41,210 bases of DNA from JBEKHI01 sp050012355. GTDB lineage: Bacteria > Actinomycetota > Actinomycetes > Streptosporangiales > Streptosporangiaceae. Positions 7,884 to 15,114 of the stretch are shown piece by piece. The notes beneath the pieces are model-generated. The model was not told where the DNA came from and made no database searches. It saw nothing but the letters and a program-made list of their open reading frames with translations. The stretch spans positions 1 to 41,210 of the forward strand of contig JBEKHI010000018.1 in the NCBI GenBank assembly GCA_050012355.1, written 5' to 3'. Made by a program: the position numbers and the translations under genes. Every line of letters starts with the position of its first letter. Within the stretch, counting starts at the first letter, position 1.

Positions 7884-9629
7884 ATGACCGGACAGGATCG
7901 CAGTGCCGCCTTCCCGCTGGTGGCGGGCACTCGGCACCGGATGCTCGACGTCAACGGGATCCGGATGCATGTGGCGGAGGCCGGCGAGGGGACGCCGGTG
8001 ATCTTGTGCCACGGCTTCCCGCACCTGTGGTACTCGTGGCGCCACCAGATCCCGGCCCTGGCGCAGGCAGGCTGGCACGTGCTGGCACCGGACCTGCGCG
8101 GTTACGGGCGCACGGATGCCCCCGCCGACGTGCGGGACTACGACTCGGCCCAGGTCTGCGGCGACATCACCGGCCTGATCGACGCCTGCGGCGCGGACCG
8201 CGCCGTGCTCGTCGGGCTGGACTTCGGCGCCCAGCTGACCTGGGAGGTGGCGGTGCGCCACCCCGATCGCCTGCTCGGCATCATCGTGCTGAACAATCCC
8301 TACGGCGGCCGCCCCCGGCGCCGTCCCACCGAGACGTTCGCCGCCGTCGCCCGGGAGCATTTCCTGCACCTGGATTACTTCCAGCGGCCCGGCGTCGCGG
8401 ATGCCGAGCTGGACGCCGCGCCGCGGGAGTTCCTGGCCCGGGTGTTCTGGGCGCTGAGCGGCGAAGGGTCGTACTTCGACTGCTTCCGGCATCCGGCTGG
8501 GCATCGGTACATCGAGGCACTGCCGCTGGCCCCGCCGCTGCCGTGGCCGTGGCTCACCGAGCAGGAGCTGGACGTCTACGCCGGCGAGTTCGGCCGGAGT
8601 GGCTTCACCGGCGGGCTGAACTGGTACCGGGCGCTGGATCTGCGCTGGGAGCAGACGCGGGACCTGGACTCGGCGCCGGTCGAGGTGCCGGCCTGGTTCC
8701 TGGCCGGGGAGAAGGACGTGGACCTGGCCGGGTTCAGCGGGCGGGATCCGCTGGCGCGAATGCGGTCCCTGGTGCCGGACCTGCGTGAGCTGGTGCTCAT
8801 CCCCGGCGCCGGGCACCTGGTGCAGCTGGAGCGGCCGGATGAGGTGAATGCCCGCCTGGTGAAGTTCCTGACGGAGTTGCGTACGGGGTGCTTAAAACCC
8901 CGCTTACTCGCCGCGCCATACTGGGTCGCGCTTCTGCGCGAACGCGGTCGCGCCCTCGCGCGCGTCGGCGGAGCCGAGGATCCTCGTGGTGATCGCCGCC
9001 TGCCGGCGCCATCCCTCGGCGGCCGTCCAGTCCTGCCCCGCACGCGCGATCTCCTTGGACGCGGCCACCGCCAGCGGACCGTTTCGCGAGATCGCGAGGG
9101 CCAGGTCGACCGCCGTCGCCAGTGCCTCGCCTTCGGCCACGACGCGATTGACCAGACCGATCTGGGCGGCCCGGTCGGCGTCGATCGGCTCTCCGGTCAG
9201 CAGCAGTTCGAGAGCCAGCGGCAATGGCAGGCGCCGCGGCAGCAGCAGCGCGCCCCCGGCCGCGGCCACCAGCGCCCGCTTGACCTCAGGCACCCCGAAG
9301 CGAGCCGACCGCGAGGCGATGACCAGGTCGCAGGCCAGCACGAGCTCGAAGCCTCCGGCGAGAGCCCAGCCCTCGACGGCCGCGAGCAACGGCTTCCGTG
9401 GCGGGGTTTCGGTGATGCCGCAGAGGCCGCGACCTTCGAAGTCGGGGGACTCACCGGTCAGGAAAGCCTTGAGATCCATCCCGGCCGAGAACGTGCCGCC
9501 GGCGCCAGTGAGAACCGCGGCCCGCAGTTGCTTATCCGCGTCAAGCTCGTCGACCGCGTCCCGGATGCCCTCGGCGACGGCCCGGTTGAGCGCGTTCCTC
9601 GCGTGCGGGCGATTGATCGTGATCACTAG
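7884..9629 (+). CDS. Epoxide hydrolase-like alpha/beta hydrolase with stop-codon loss and antisense read-through
   Basis: The first ~333 residues (to about 8884) are a normal alpha/beta hydrolase of the epoxide hydrolase/dehalogenase group. Visible are oxyanion motif HGFPHLWYSWR, a nucleophile elbow VGLDFGAQ with Asp as nucleophile, and the C-terminal catalytic His in LIPGAGHLVQLERP. Such enzymes open epoxides to diols in the cytoplasm. Normal proteins end near LVKFLTEL. Here the frame continues without a stop for about 248 more residues, rich in Arg, Gln and Gly, which are simply the antisense reading of the crotonase gene at 8904-9671. The codons after the homology include TGC followed by two rare TTA codons; one base change TGC to TGA would restore a normal end. 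I read this as stop loss or a sequencing error. ATG 7884 has GAGG at 7876-7879; an in-frame ATG lies at 7857. Confidence 0.72.
   Translation: MTGQDRSAAFPLVAGTRHRMLDVNGIRMHVAEAGEGTPVILCHGFPHLWYSWRHQIPALAQAGWHVLAPDLRGYGRTDAPADVRDYDSAQVCGDITGLIDACGADRAVLVGLDFGAQLTWEVAVRHPDRLLGIIVLNNPYGGRPRRRPTETFAAVAREHFLHLDYFQRPGVADAELDAAPREFLARVFWALSGEGSYFDCFRHPAGHRYIEALPLAPPLPWPWLTEQELDVYAGEFGRSGFTGGLNWYRALDLRWEQTRDLDSAPVEVPAWFLAGEKDVDLAGFSGRDPLARMRSLVPDLRELVLIPGAGHLVQLERPDEVNARLVKFLTELRTGCLKPRLLAAPYWVALLRERGRALARVGGAEDPRGDRRLPAPSLGGRPVLPRTRDLLGRGHRQRTVSRDREGQVDRRRQCLAFGHDAIDQTDLGGPVGVDRLSGQQQFESQRQWQAPRQQQRAPGRGHQRPLDLRHPEASRPRGDDQVAGQHELEASGESPALDGREQRLPWRGFGDAAEAATFEVGGLTGQESLEIHPGRERAAGASENRGPQLLIRVKLVDRVPDALGDGPVERVPRVRAIDRDH
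8884..8902. terminator. Terminator-like hairpin between convergent genes
   Basis: CGGGGT, a seven-base loop GCTTAAA, then ACCCCG form a six-base stem exactly between the end of the hydrolase homology and the crotonase stop codon (8904). Such a hairpin could end transcription from both sides. It lies inside the hydrolase read-through frame, which supports that the coding part should have ended before it. The stem is short and there is no T-tract, so efficiency is doubtful. Confidence 0.4.
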
Positions 9630-9671
9630 CACCGAGTCGCGACGCTCGGTGATGACCTCCTGCGCTGTCAT
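8904..9671 (-). CDS. Enoyl-CoA hydratase/isomerase (crotonase family)
   Basis: A 255-residue crotonase, the usual length. The oxyanion-hole segments are GAGGTFSAGMDLKAF near residue 56-70 and EGWALAGGFELVLACDL near 100-116. The first acid of hydratases is kept in GVPEVKRAL; the second, normally in a GGTQR segment, is replaced by AGGALLLPRRL, so a complete two-Glu hydratase mechanism is not certain and isomerase or other acyl-CoA chemistry is possible. The gene reads away from operator A (9717-9738), 46 bases upstream, and shares that gap with the divergent oxidoreductase at 9773. Upstream GAAGGGG serves as ribosome site. Its whole 3' part is overlapped on the other strand by the hydrolase read-through frame. 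Confidence 0.9.
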   Translation of the reverse strand: MTAQEVITERRDSVLVITINRPHARNALNRAVAEGIRDAVDELDADKQLRAAVLTGAGGTFSAGMDLKAFLTGESPDFEGRGLCGITETPPRKPLLAAVEGWALAGGFELVLACDLVIASRSARFGVPEVKRALVAAAGGALLLPRRLPLPLALELLLTGEPIDADRAAQIGLVNRVVAEGEALATAVDLALAISRNGPLAVAASKEIARAGQDWTAAEGWRRQAAITTRILGSADAREGATAFAQKRDPVWRGE

Positions 9672-9716
9672 GCCTCATCGCCCCTTCCGCACGTGTCCCG
9701 CGGCTGACGGGACTTT

Positions 9717-9738
9717 CTGATGCTATATTCATTTTCAG
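9717..9738 (+). promoter_or_regulatory. Operator A of the shared regulon motif
   Basis: CTGATGCTATATTCAT followed by TTTCAG. It shares the core ATTCAKNTTCAK with six other sites in the window. It sits midway in the 101-base gap between the divergent crotonase (start 9671) and NAD(P)-binding oxidoreductase (start 9773), 46 and about 35 bases from the two starts, so one bound protein could control both directions. Confidence 0.7.
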
Positions 9739-9772
9739 TTATGAGGTAGCGTCGCAGGCGAGGGAGCGATAG

Positions 9773-10600
9773 ATGAGGTTCGGTGTCACCGGAGCATCCG
9801 GCCAGCTCGGTCGGCTGGTCACGGCCGGGCTCACGACAGCAGTCGATCCGGGTGAGGTCGTGCTCATCACCCGGACCCCTGATTCGCTTAACCCCCAGCC
9901 CGGGACCACCGTGCGCCTCGGCGACTTCTCGCGAACCGAGACGCTTGATCATGCCTTCGCGGAGATCGAGACCTTGCTGCTCATCTCCACCGACACCGTC
10001 GGCGTTCGCCTGGAGCAGCAGCGCGCGGCCATCGCGGCGGCGGCCCGGGCGGGTGTCAAGCGGATCCTCTACACGTCCGTGCCGAACCCGATCGCCAGCA
10101 ACCCCGCCTTCGTCGTTCCCGATCACGCCGGCACCGAAGCCGCGTTGCGCGAGAGCGGAATGCAATGGACCGCACTGCGCAACAACCTGTACGCGCACAT
10201 GCAGGTGCCGGGTATCCGCCAGGCGGCCGCCTCCGGCCGGTTCGTCGCCAATCAGGGCGACGGACGGGCCGCGTACGTTACTCGCGAGGACTGCGCCGCG
10301 GTGGCTGTTGCCGCGATGCTCCAGAGCGGACACGAGAACCAGGCGTACGACGTCACCGGGCCTGAGGCGCTCGGCGCTGCCGACCTCGCCGCACTGGCCG
10401 GGGATCACGTGGAGGTGGTGCCGGTGACCGACGACGAGTACGTGGCCGGCCTCATCGCCGCGAACCTGCCAGAACCGCTGGCGCGTGGACTCGCGTCGTT
10501 CGGTGCCGGGATCCGCGACGGCCATTTCGCGGCAGTGACGAACGTCGTCCATGATCTCGCCGGGCGCCCGGCCGCCTCGTTGACCTCGCTGTTGGCCTAG
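9773..10600 (+). CDS. NAD(P)-binding oxidoreductase, atypical SDR / NmrA-QorB-like
   Basis: A 275-residue Rossmann-fold protein. The N-terminus MRFGVTGASGQLGRLV carries the GASGxLG dinucleotide motif of atypical SDRs, and LLLISTDTVGVRLEQQRAAI, RILYTSVPNP and WTALRNNLYAHM follow the order seen in NmrA-like and QorB-type NAD(P)H:quinone reductases. There is no YxxxK catalytic pair, as normal for this subgroup. It is likely a quinone or enone reductase. GAGGGAG about 8 bases upstream is the ribosome site. The gene is divergent from the crotonase and shares operator A with it; its 3' end meets the TIM-barrel gene tail to tail with a 15-base gap. Confidence 0.88.
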   Translation: MRFGVTGASGQLGRLVTAGLTTAVDPGEVVLITRTPDSLNPQPGTTVRLGDFSRTETLDHAFAEIETLLLISTDTVGVRLEQQRAAIAAAARAGVKRILYTSVPNPIASNPAFVVPDHAGTEAALRESGMQWTALRNNLYAHMQVPGIRQAAASGRFVANQGDGRAAYVTREDCAAVAVAAMLQSGHENQAYDVTGPEALGAADLAALAGDHVEVVPVTDDEYVAGLIAANLPEPLARGLASFGAGIRDGHFAAVTNVVHDLAGRPAASLTSLLA

Positions 10601-10615
10601 CCACCGCGGGCGCGG

Positions 10616-11470
10616 TCAGTCCCCTGCGATACCGGCCGACCGAGCGACGTCGCGCAGCGCTTGCCCGGCTCGGCGCCCCGCCTCGACCGCGGCCACCTTG
10701 TCGAGTTCAACCGAGAAGATCTCGACGCCGAACGAGCGGAAGTGCTCCGGCCCGATCGCCCGCAGATACCCGGTGGTATCGAATGCTCCTTCACCCGGGA
10801 ACATGCGATGGTCAGTCGAGTCCTCCATGACCGACGCGCCGAGCGGCTCGGCGGCACCGTCGTTGACCTGAACGTCGACGGGGCCGGACTTGTGCAGTTC
10901 GGGCAGCAGGGACAGGTCAGGACCCACGCGGGTGAAGTGCCAGCTGTCGAACAGGAGTCCGCCGTTCGGGCGCCCGGCCTCGCGCACAACCTCTGCCGCC
11001 AGCCGGAAGTCCTGCATTCCGAAGAACGCCATCGGCTCCAGGGTCACATCCATCCCCCGCTCCGCGGCCAGGTCGCACAGTTGCTGGAAGCCCTCGATCA
11101 GTTCGTCGGTCTGGTAGCGGCCCTCGTCGAAGATCCCGACCGTGCAAAGGCAGTGCACCCCGAGCTCGGAGGCCAGATCGAGCACCTGCTCGCGGGGGAT
11201 GCCGAACCGGCGGATGAGCCGGGGGGTCGCGCCGGTGGGCAACGCCACCGGCATGAAGCCGATGCCGCCGTCGAGATGGGAGAGCCGGATGCCGCGGTCC
11301 TGCGCCATGGTGCGCATCTGCCGCGCGGAAAGGCCGCGTTCGGCATTGGCCAGCGCGACGTGCGGCGGCATCGAGAGCGCGTCAAAGCCACCCGCGACCG
11401 TCGCGTCGAGTTGCTGCTCGTAGGGATGGGCCCGCACGCAGGCTTCCCAGAGAACCCGTTCAATGGTCAC
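10616..11470 (-). CDS. Sugar phosphate isomerase/epimerase-like TIM-barrel protein
   Basis: A 284-residue protein of the xylose-isomerase-like TIM-barrel (AP endonuclease 2) superfamily. Candidate metal ligands are the Glu in DVTLEPMAFFG near residue 142, the Asp and His in LLFDSWHFTR near 175-178, the Gln/Asp in VDVQVNDG and the Glu in GVEIFSVEL near 251. Relatives are isomerases, epimerases, dehydroshikimate dehydratases and inosose dehydratases, so keto/enol or dehydration chemistry on a hydroxylated ring or acid is possible. It is the last gene of the eight-gene operon that starts at 18234 and is coupled to the HMG-CoA lyase gene through GTGA (start GTG 11470). The exact reaction is not readable. 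Confidence 0.87.
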   Translation of the reverse strand: MTIERVLWEACVRAHPYEQQLDATVAGGFDALSMPPHVALANAERGLSARQMRTMAQDRGIRLSHLDGGIGFMPVALPTGATPRLIRRFGIPREQVLDLASELGVHCLCTVGIFDEGRYQTDELIEGFQQLCDLAAERGMDVTLEPMAFFGMQDFRLAAEVVREAGRPNGGLLFDSWHFTRVGPDLSLLPELHKSGPVDVQVNDGAAEPLGASVMEDSTDHRMFPGEGAFDTTGYLRAIGPEHFRSFGVEIFSVELDKVAAVEAGRRAGQALRDVARSAGIAGD

Positions 11471-12378
11471 GTTCTGCTCCTTGGTACGAGCGGGCCGCCC
11501 GCCCGGTAGAGGTTGCTGTGGAGTGGGTGGTCCACGAGGGACGCGGCGACGTCGGCCGCCGAGAGCAGCGCGGTCATGTCGAGTCCGGTGGGGATACCGC
11601 TGTCATCGAGCAGGTAGGCGAGTTCCTCGGTGGCGATGTTGCCACTCGCGCCCGGCGCGAACGGGCATCCGCCGAGCCCGCCTATCGAGGCGTCCAGCTG
11701 GACGACGCCCGCGTTCACGGCGGCGACCGCGTTGGCCAGGCCCGCTCCCCGCGTGTTGTGGAAGTGCATGCCGATCCGGATGCCGGTCACTTCGGACACA
11801 CGCTGGTGCAGGTCAAGGACACGGCCCGGCGTCGCGGTGCCGATCGTGTCGGCGAGAGTAAACGTGTCGGCGCCGCAGTCGACGCCCCGGCGAGCGGCCG
11901 CCACGACCACCTCGGGCGGCGTGCGTCCCTGGAACGGGCAGTCCCATGCCGTCGCGAGGACCAGTTCCACGACCCCGGCCGCCTGGTGAGCGAGCTCAAC
12001 GATCGCTGGCAGCAGCGCGAGCGACTCCTGCGTCGTCCGTCCGGTGTTCGCCCGGCTGTGCTCGTCCGACATCGATACGACGTACTCAAGACGCGGTATC
12101 CCCGCGGCGATGGACCGTCGTGCTCCGTTGAGGCTGGCGACGAGGGCCGAGAACTCGACAGACGGCCACCTGTGCAACGCGGACGCGACCTGCTCGGCAT
12201 CGGCCAGCGCGGGCACCGCCCGCGGGGAGACGAAGCTGGTCACCTCGATGTGCCGCACCCCCGTCGCGGCCAGCGCGTCCAGCAGTCGCAGCTTGCCCGC
12301 CAGCGGCACCGGCGCTTCTATTTGCAGCCCGTCCCGCATTCCGACCTCGCGGATGTCAACCGGCGGTGACGGGGTCAC
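11467..12378 (-). CDS. Hydroxymethylglutaryl-CoA lyase family protein
   Basis: A 303-residue DRE-TIM metallolyase. REVGMRDGLQ at 10-19 carries the Arg-Asp pair that binds the divalent metal and polarises the substrate. HFHNTRG at 205-211 supplies the two metal-binding His residues, and GGLGGCPFAPGASGNIATEE at 233-252 is the glycine-rich loop with the catalytic Cys 238. These are the complete hallmarks of HMG-CoA lyase, which splits HMG-CoA into acetyl-CoA and acetoacetate; relatives cleave other 3-hydroxy-3-methyl acyl-CoAs. The start is GTG 12378, overlapping the CoA transferase stop as GTGA. The place next to a CaiB-type transferase suggests a terminal step on a branched 3-hydroxy dicarboxyl-CoA. 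Confidence 0.9.
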   Translation of the reverse strand: MTPSPPVDIREVGMRDGLQIEAPVPLAGKLRLLDALAATGVRHIEVTSFVSPRAVPALADAEQVASALHRWPSVEFSALVASLNGARRSIAAGIPRLEYVVSMSDEHSRANTGRTTQESLALLPAIVELAHQAAGVVELVLATAWDCPFQGRTPPEVVVAAARRGVDCGADTFTLADTIGTATPGRVLDLHQRVSEVTGIRIGMHFHNTRGAGLANAVAAVNAGVVQLDASIGGLGGCPFAPGASGNIATEELAYLLDDSGIPTGLDMTALLSAADVAASLVDHPLHSNLYRAGGPLVPRSRT

Positions 12379-13577
12379 GTTGGCTCCCGGATCAGCCCGC
12401 GTAGGAGAAGGTCCGAGATCTGCCCGTCGTTCAGGCCGGCCAGGTCCTTGAGCACGGCGCGGGTGTCCTCGCCGAGCTCGGGGCCGGTGCCGCGTACCCG
12501 AGCTGGCGTGCCGGTGAACTTCGGCACGATGCCGGCCATCGGCCCGACCTGGCCGTTCGGGCCGTCCGGGCGAAGCACCATGTCACGGGCCAGGTAATGG
12601 ACGTCGGCGATCATGTCCGGCGCGGTGTAGATCTTGCCGGCCGGGACCCCGTTACGGGCGAGGATCTTCAGCAGGGTCGCCGATTCGTGTTCCTGGCACC
12701 AGGCCTGAATGTGCGCGTCCAGCTCAACCGCGTTCTCGCCCCGGGAGGCGTGATCGGCGAACCGCGGATCGGCGGCGAGTTCTTCGCGGCCCATGGCCTG
12801 GCTCAGCCGGCGGAACACGGCGTCGGCGTTGGCCCCGATCACGATGTCAGCGCCATCGGCGCAGGTGTACACGTTCGACGGCGCTACCCCGGGCAGGATG
12901 CTGCCGGTCCGCGTGCGCAGCACTCCCCCGCGTTCGTAGTCGGCCATCGTGGACTCCATGAGCGCCGCGACCGCCTCGTAAATCGCGACGTCGACCTCCT
13001 GCCCGTGGCCGGTGGCCTGCCGCGCCGTGAAGGCCGCCAGCGCGCCGATGACGGCGAACATCGCGGCCAGCGAATCGCCCAGGCTGATGCCGGTACGCGA
13101 AGGGAGATGGTCCGGGTCACCCGTCGTGAACCGGATGCCGCCGACCGCCTCGCCGATGCTGCCGAACCCGGCTTCGGCCGACCGCGGCCCGGTCTGGCCG
13201 AAGCCCGACACGTGCACGACGATGATCGCGGGATTGACCGCCGACAGACGTGCGTAGTCCAGGCCCCACTTCGCCAGCGTTCCTGGCCGGAAGTTCTCGA
13301 TCACGATGTCGCACCGCGCGGCGAGTGATCGCACCAGTTCCTGGCCTTCCGGATCGCGCAGGTTCAGCGCGACCGACCGCTTGTTGCGCGCGATGGCCGG
13401 CCACCACAGGCTCTGCCCGTCGATGGTCTTACCCCACCGGCGCATCGGATCGCCCTCTTCGACCGGCTCGATCTTGATGACCTCCGCGCCGTAGTCGCCG
13501 AGCAACTGCCCGGCGAAGGGCCCGGCGATCAGGCTGCCCATCTCGAGAACTCGCGTGCCCGCGAGCGGGCCGGTCAT
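12375..13577 (-). CDS. Class III CoA transferase (CaiB/BaiF family)
   Basis: A 400-residue family III CoA transferase from ATG 13577; the frame is open upstream, but this ATG overlaps the SDR stop as ATGA and begins at the conserved GPLAGTRVLEMGSLIAGPFA. The nucleophilic Asp that forms the acyl-aspartyl intermediate is D168 in ISLGDSLAAMFA. Other family marks are DYGAEVIKIEP near 28-38, RNKRSVALNL near 64-73 and ENFRPGTLAKWGLDY near 94-108. The enzyme moves CoA between carboxylic acids, activating a pathway acid at the expense of another thioester such as succinyl-CoA. It precedes the HMG-CoA lyase in the operon, so it may provide that enzyme's thioester. Confidence 0.93.
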   Translation of the reverse strand: MTGPLAGTRVLEMGSLIAGPFAGQLLGDYGAEVIKIEPVEEGDPMRRWGKTIDGQSLWWPAIARNKRSVALNLRDPEGQELVRSLAARCDIVIENFRPGTLAKWGLDYARLSAVNPAIIVVHVSGFGQTGPRSAEAGFGSIGEAVGGIRFTTGDPDHLPSRTGISLGDSLAAMFAVIGALAAFTARQATGHGQEVDVAIYEAVAALMESTMADYERGGVLRTRTGSILPGVAPSNVYTCADGADIVIGANADAVFRRLSQAMGREELAADPRFADHASRGENAVELDAHIQAWCQEHESATLLKILARNGVPAGKIYTAPDMIADVHYLARDMVLRPDGPNGQVGPMAGIVPKFTGTPARVRGTGPELGEDTRAVLKDLAGLNDGQISDLLLRGLIREPT

Positions 13578-14350
13578 TTCGGCGGCAGCCGGATCGCGCC
13601 GTCGAGCCGGACCACTTCGCCGTTGACGTACGGGTTCTCGATGAGCTCCCACGCCATCCGGGCGTACTCCTGCGCGCGGCCGAGCCGCTTCGGGAAGACC
13701 ACGTCCTTGGCCAGGTGGGTCTTGAACTCCTCGGCCTCGGGACCGGAGCCGTAGATAGGCGTGTCGATGAGCCCAGGCGCGATGGTGTTGACCCGGATCC
13801 CGACGACCGAGAGGTCACGGGCCAGGTTCAGCGTCATCCCCACGATGCCCGCCTTGGACGCGGTGTAGGCGATCTGGCCGACCTGGCCGTCGAAGGCGGC
13901 GATGGAGGTCGTGTTGACGATCGCCCCGCGCGCGCCATCCTCATCCGGCTGGTGCCGCCCGATGGCGGTGGCGGCCAGCCGGGTGACGTTGAAGGTGCCG
14001 GCCAGGTTGATGTCGATGACGCGGCGGAACACGTCGAGGTCGTGGGCGGACGCGTATTCGCCGTCACGCCCGATCGTCCGGCCCAGGCTGGGCACGCCGG
14101 CGCAGTTGACCGCGATCCGGAGCGGGCCGAGCCCCTCGGCCACGTCGATAGCGGCAATGACCTGGCCGGGATCGGTGACGTCGGTGCGCACGAACTCGCC
14201 GCCGATCTCGGCCGCGACCTTCGGCCCGCGCTCCTCGTCCCGGTCCAGCAGAACGACGTGGACACCACGGCGCGAGAGCAATCGCGCGGTCGCCTCGCCG
14301 AGCCCGGACGCACCACCCGTCACGAGCGCCGACGAGTTGGAGTATTTCAT
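13574..14350 (-). CDS. SDR, 3-hydroxyacyl-CoA dehydrogenase type II-like
   Basis: A 258-residue classical SDR from ATG 14350, which overlaps the preceding crotonase stop as ATGA; the open frame upstream is a shadow of that gene. Cofactor motif TGGASGLG at 11-18, an Asp after the second strand (LLDRD) favouring NAD, NCAG at 82-85, and catalytic Ser149, Tyr162 and Lys166 (YTASK) are all present. The segment VNTIAPGLIDTPIYG and the overall pattern resemble type II 3-hydroxyacyl-CoA dehydrogenase (HSD17B10-like), which oxidises 3-hydroxyacyl-CoA and some hydroxysteroids. Within this operon it fits the third step of a beta-oxidation cycle, between the crotonase and the thiolase. Confidence 0.9.
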   Translation of the reverse strand: MKYSNSSALVTGGASGLGEATARLLSRRGVHVVLLDRDEERGPKVAAEIGGEFVRTDVTDPGQVIAAIDVAEGLGPLRIAVNCAGVPSLGRTIGRDGEYASAHDLDVFRRVIDINLAGTFNVTRLAATAIGRHQPDEDGARGAIVNTTSIAAFDGQVGQIAYTASKAGIVGMTLNLARDLSVVGIRVNTIAPGLIDTPIYGSGPEAEEFKTHLAKDVVFPKRLGRAQEYARMAWELIENPYVNGEVVRLDGAIRLPPK

Positions 14351-15114
14351 GTGCTCGCCTTTCGTTCCGTTTTCGTCAGGAAGGCCTGGATCATCGCCCG
14401 CGCCGCTGGCGTCTGGATGACGTCCAGCTGGTTGACGGTCTCCGCGGTCAGGGCCTCGCGCAGCGTGCTGTGCCAGCTGTCGTTCAGCAGTCGTTTGGTG
14501 CCGGCGCTGGCCTGCGCGGACAGCGCGACCAGGCGGGCGAGCAGTGTCTCGCACTCCTCGTCCAGCTGGCTCTGCGGCACGGCCGCGTTGATCAGGCCCC
14601 AGGTCACCGCCGTCGCCGCGTCGACCCAGTCGCCGAGCAGGGCGAGCTCGCGGGCCCGGCGCTCCCCCACCAGCCGCGGCAGTAGCCAGCTCGAGCCGGT
14701 GTCGAGCGAGAGGCCGATGTGCGTGAACAGCTCGGCGAACCGCGACCGGTCCGAGGCGATGACGAAATCGCAGAGCAACGCCAGGTTCGCGCCGGATCCG
14801 CCGGCCAGGCCGTCGACCTTCGCGACGGTGGGCACCGGGAGATCATGGAGATCGAGCAGCACCTGGTTACAGCGTTCGATGCGATCAGCCAGCGGCTCGT
14901 GGTGCCCGATGAACCCGGTGACGTCGCTGCCGGCCGAGAAGACGCCTCCGGCCCCGCACAGCAGCACGGCCCGGTCCTCTTCGCTGGCCCGTACCCGGGC
15001 CAGTTCCGCACCCAGCTGGGCCCACATCGCGTCGGTAATCGAGTTCAGTTTGCCGGGCCGGTTCAGCACGATCCGCACCACTGCGTCGTGGCGCGAGACG
15101 ACGAGATCGCTCAC
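14347..15114 (-). CDS. Enoyl-CoA hydratase/isomerase, PaaG-like
   Basis: A 255-residue crotonase. Oxyanion-hole segments are CGAGGVFSAGSDVTGF near 53-68 and VDGLAGGSGANLALLCDFVI near 100-119. The hydratase Glu pair is missing: the first position reads FAELFTHIGL and the second IGLSLDTGSSWLLPRLVG with Asp138. This is the arrangement of PaaG-type isomerases, which use a single Asp, so double-bond isomerisation of an enoyl-CoA (or oxepin-type rearrangement) is more likely than hydration. The start is GTG 15114, overlapping the acyl-CoA dehydrogenase stop as GTGA. Confidence 0.9.
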   Translation of the reverse strand: MSDLVVSRHDAVVRIVLNRPGKLNSITDAMWAQLGAELARVRASEEDRAVLLCGAGGVFSAGSDVTGFIGHHEPLADRIERCNQVLLDLHDLPVPTVAKVDGLAGGSGANLALLCDFVIASDRSRFAELFTHIGLSLDTGSSWLLPRLVGERRARELALLGDWVDAATAVTWGLINAAVPQSQLDEECETLLARLVALSAQASAGTKRLLNDSWHSTLREALTAETVNQLDVIQTPAARAMIQAFLTKTERKAST

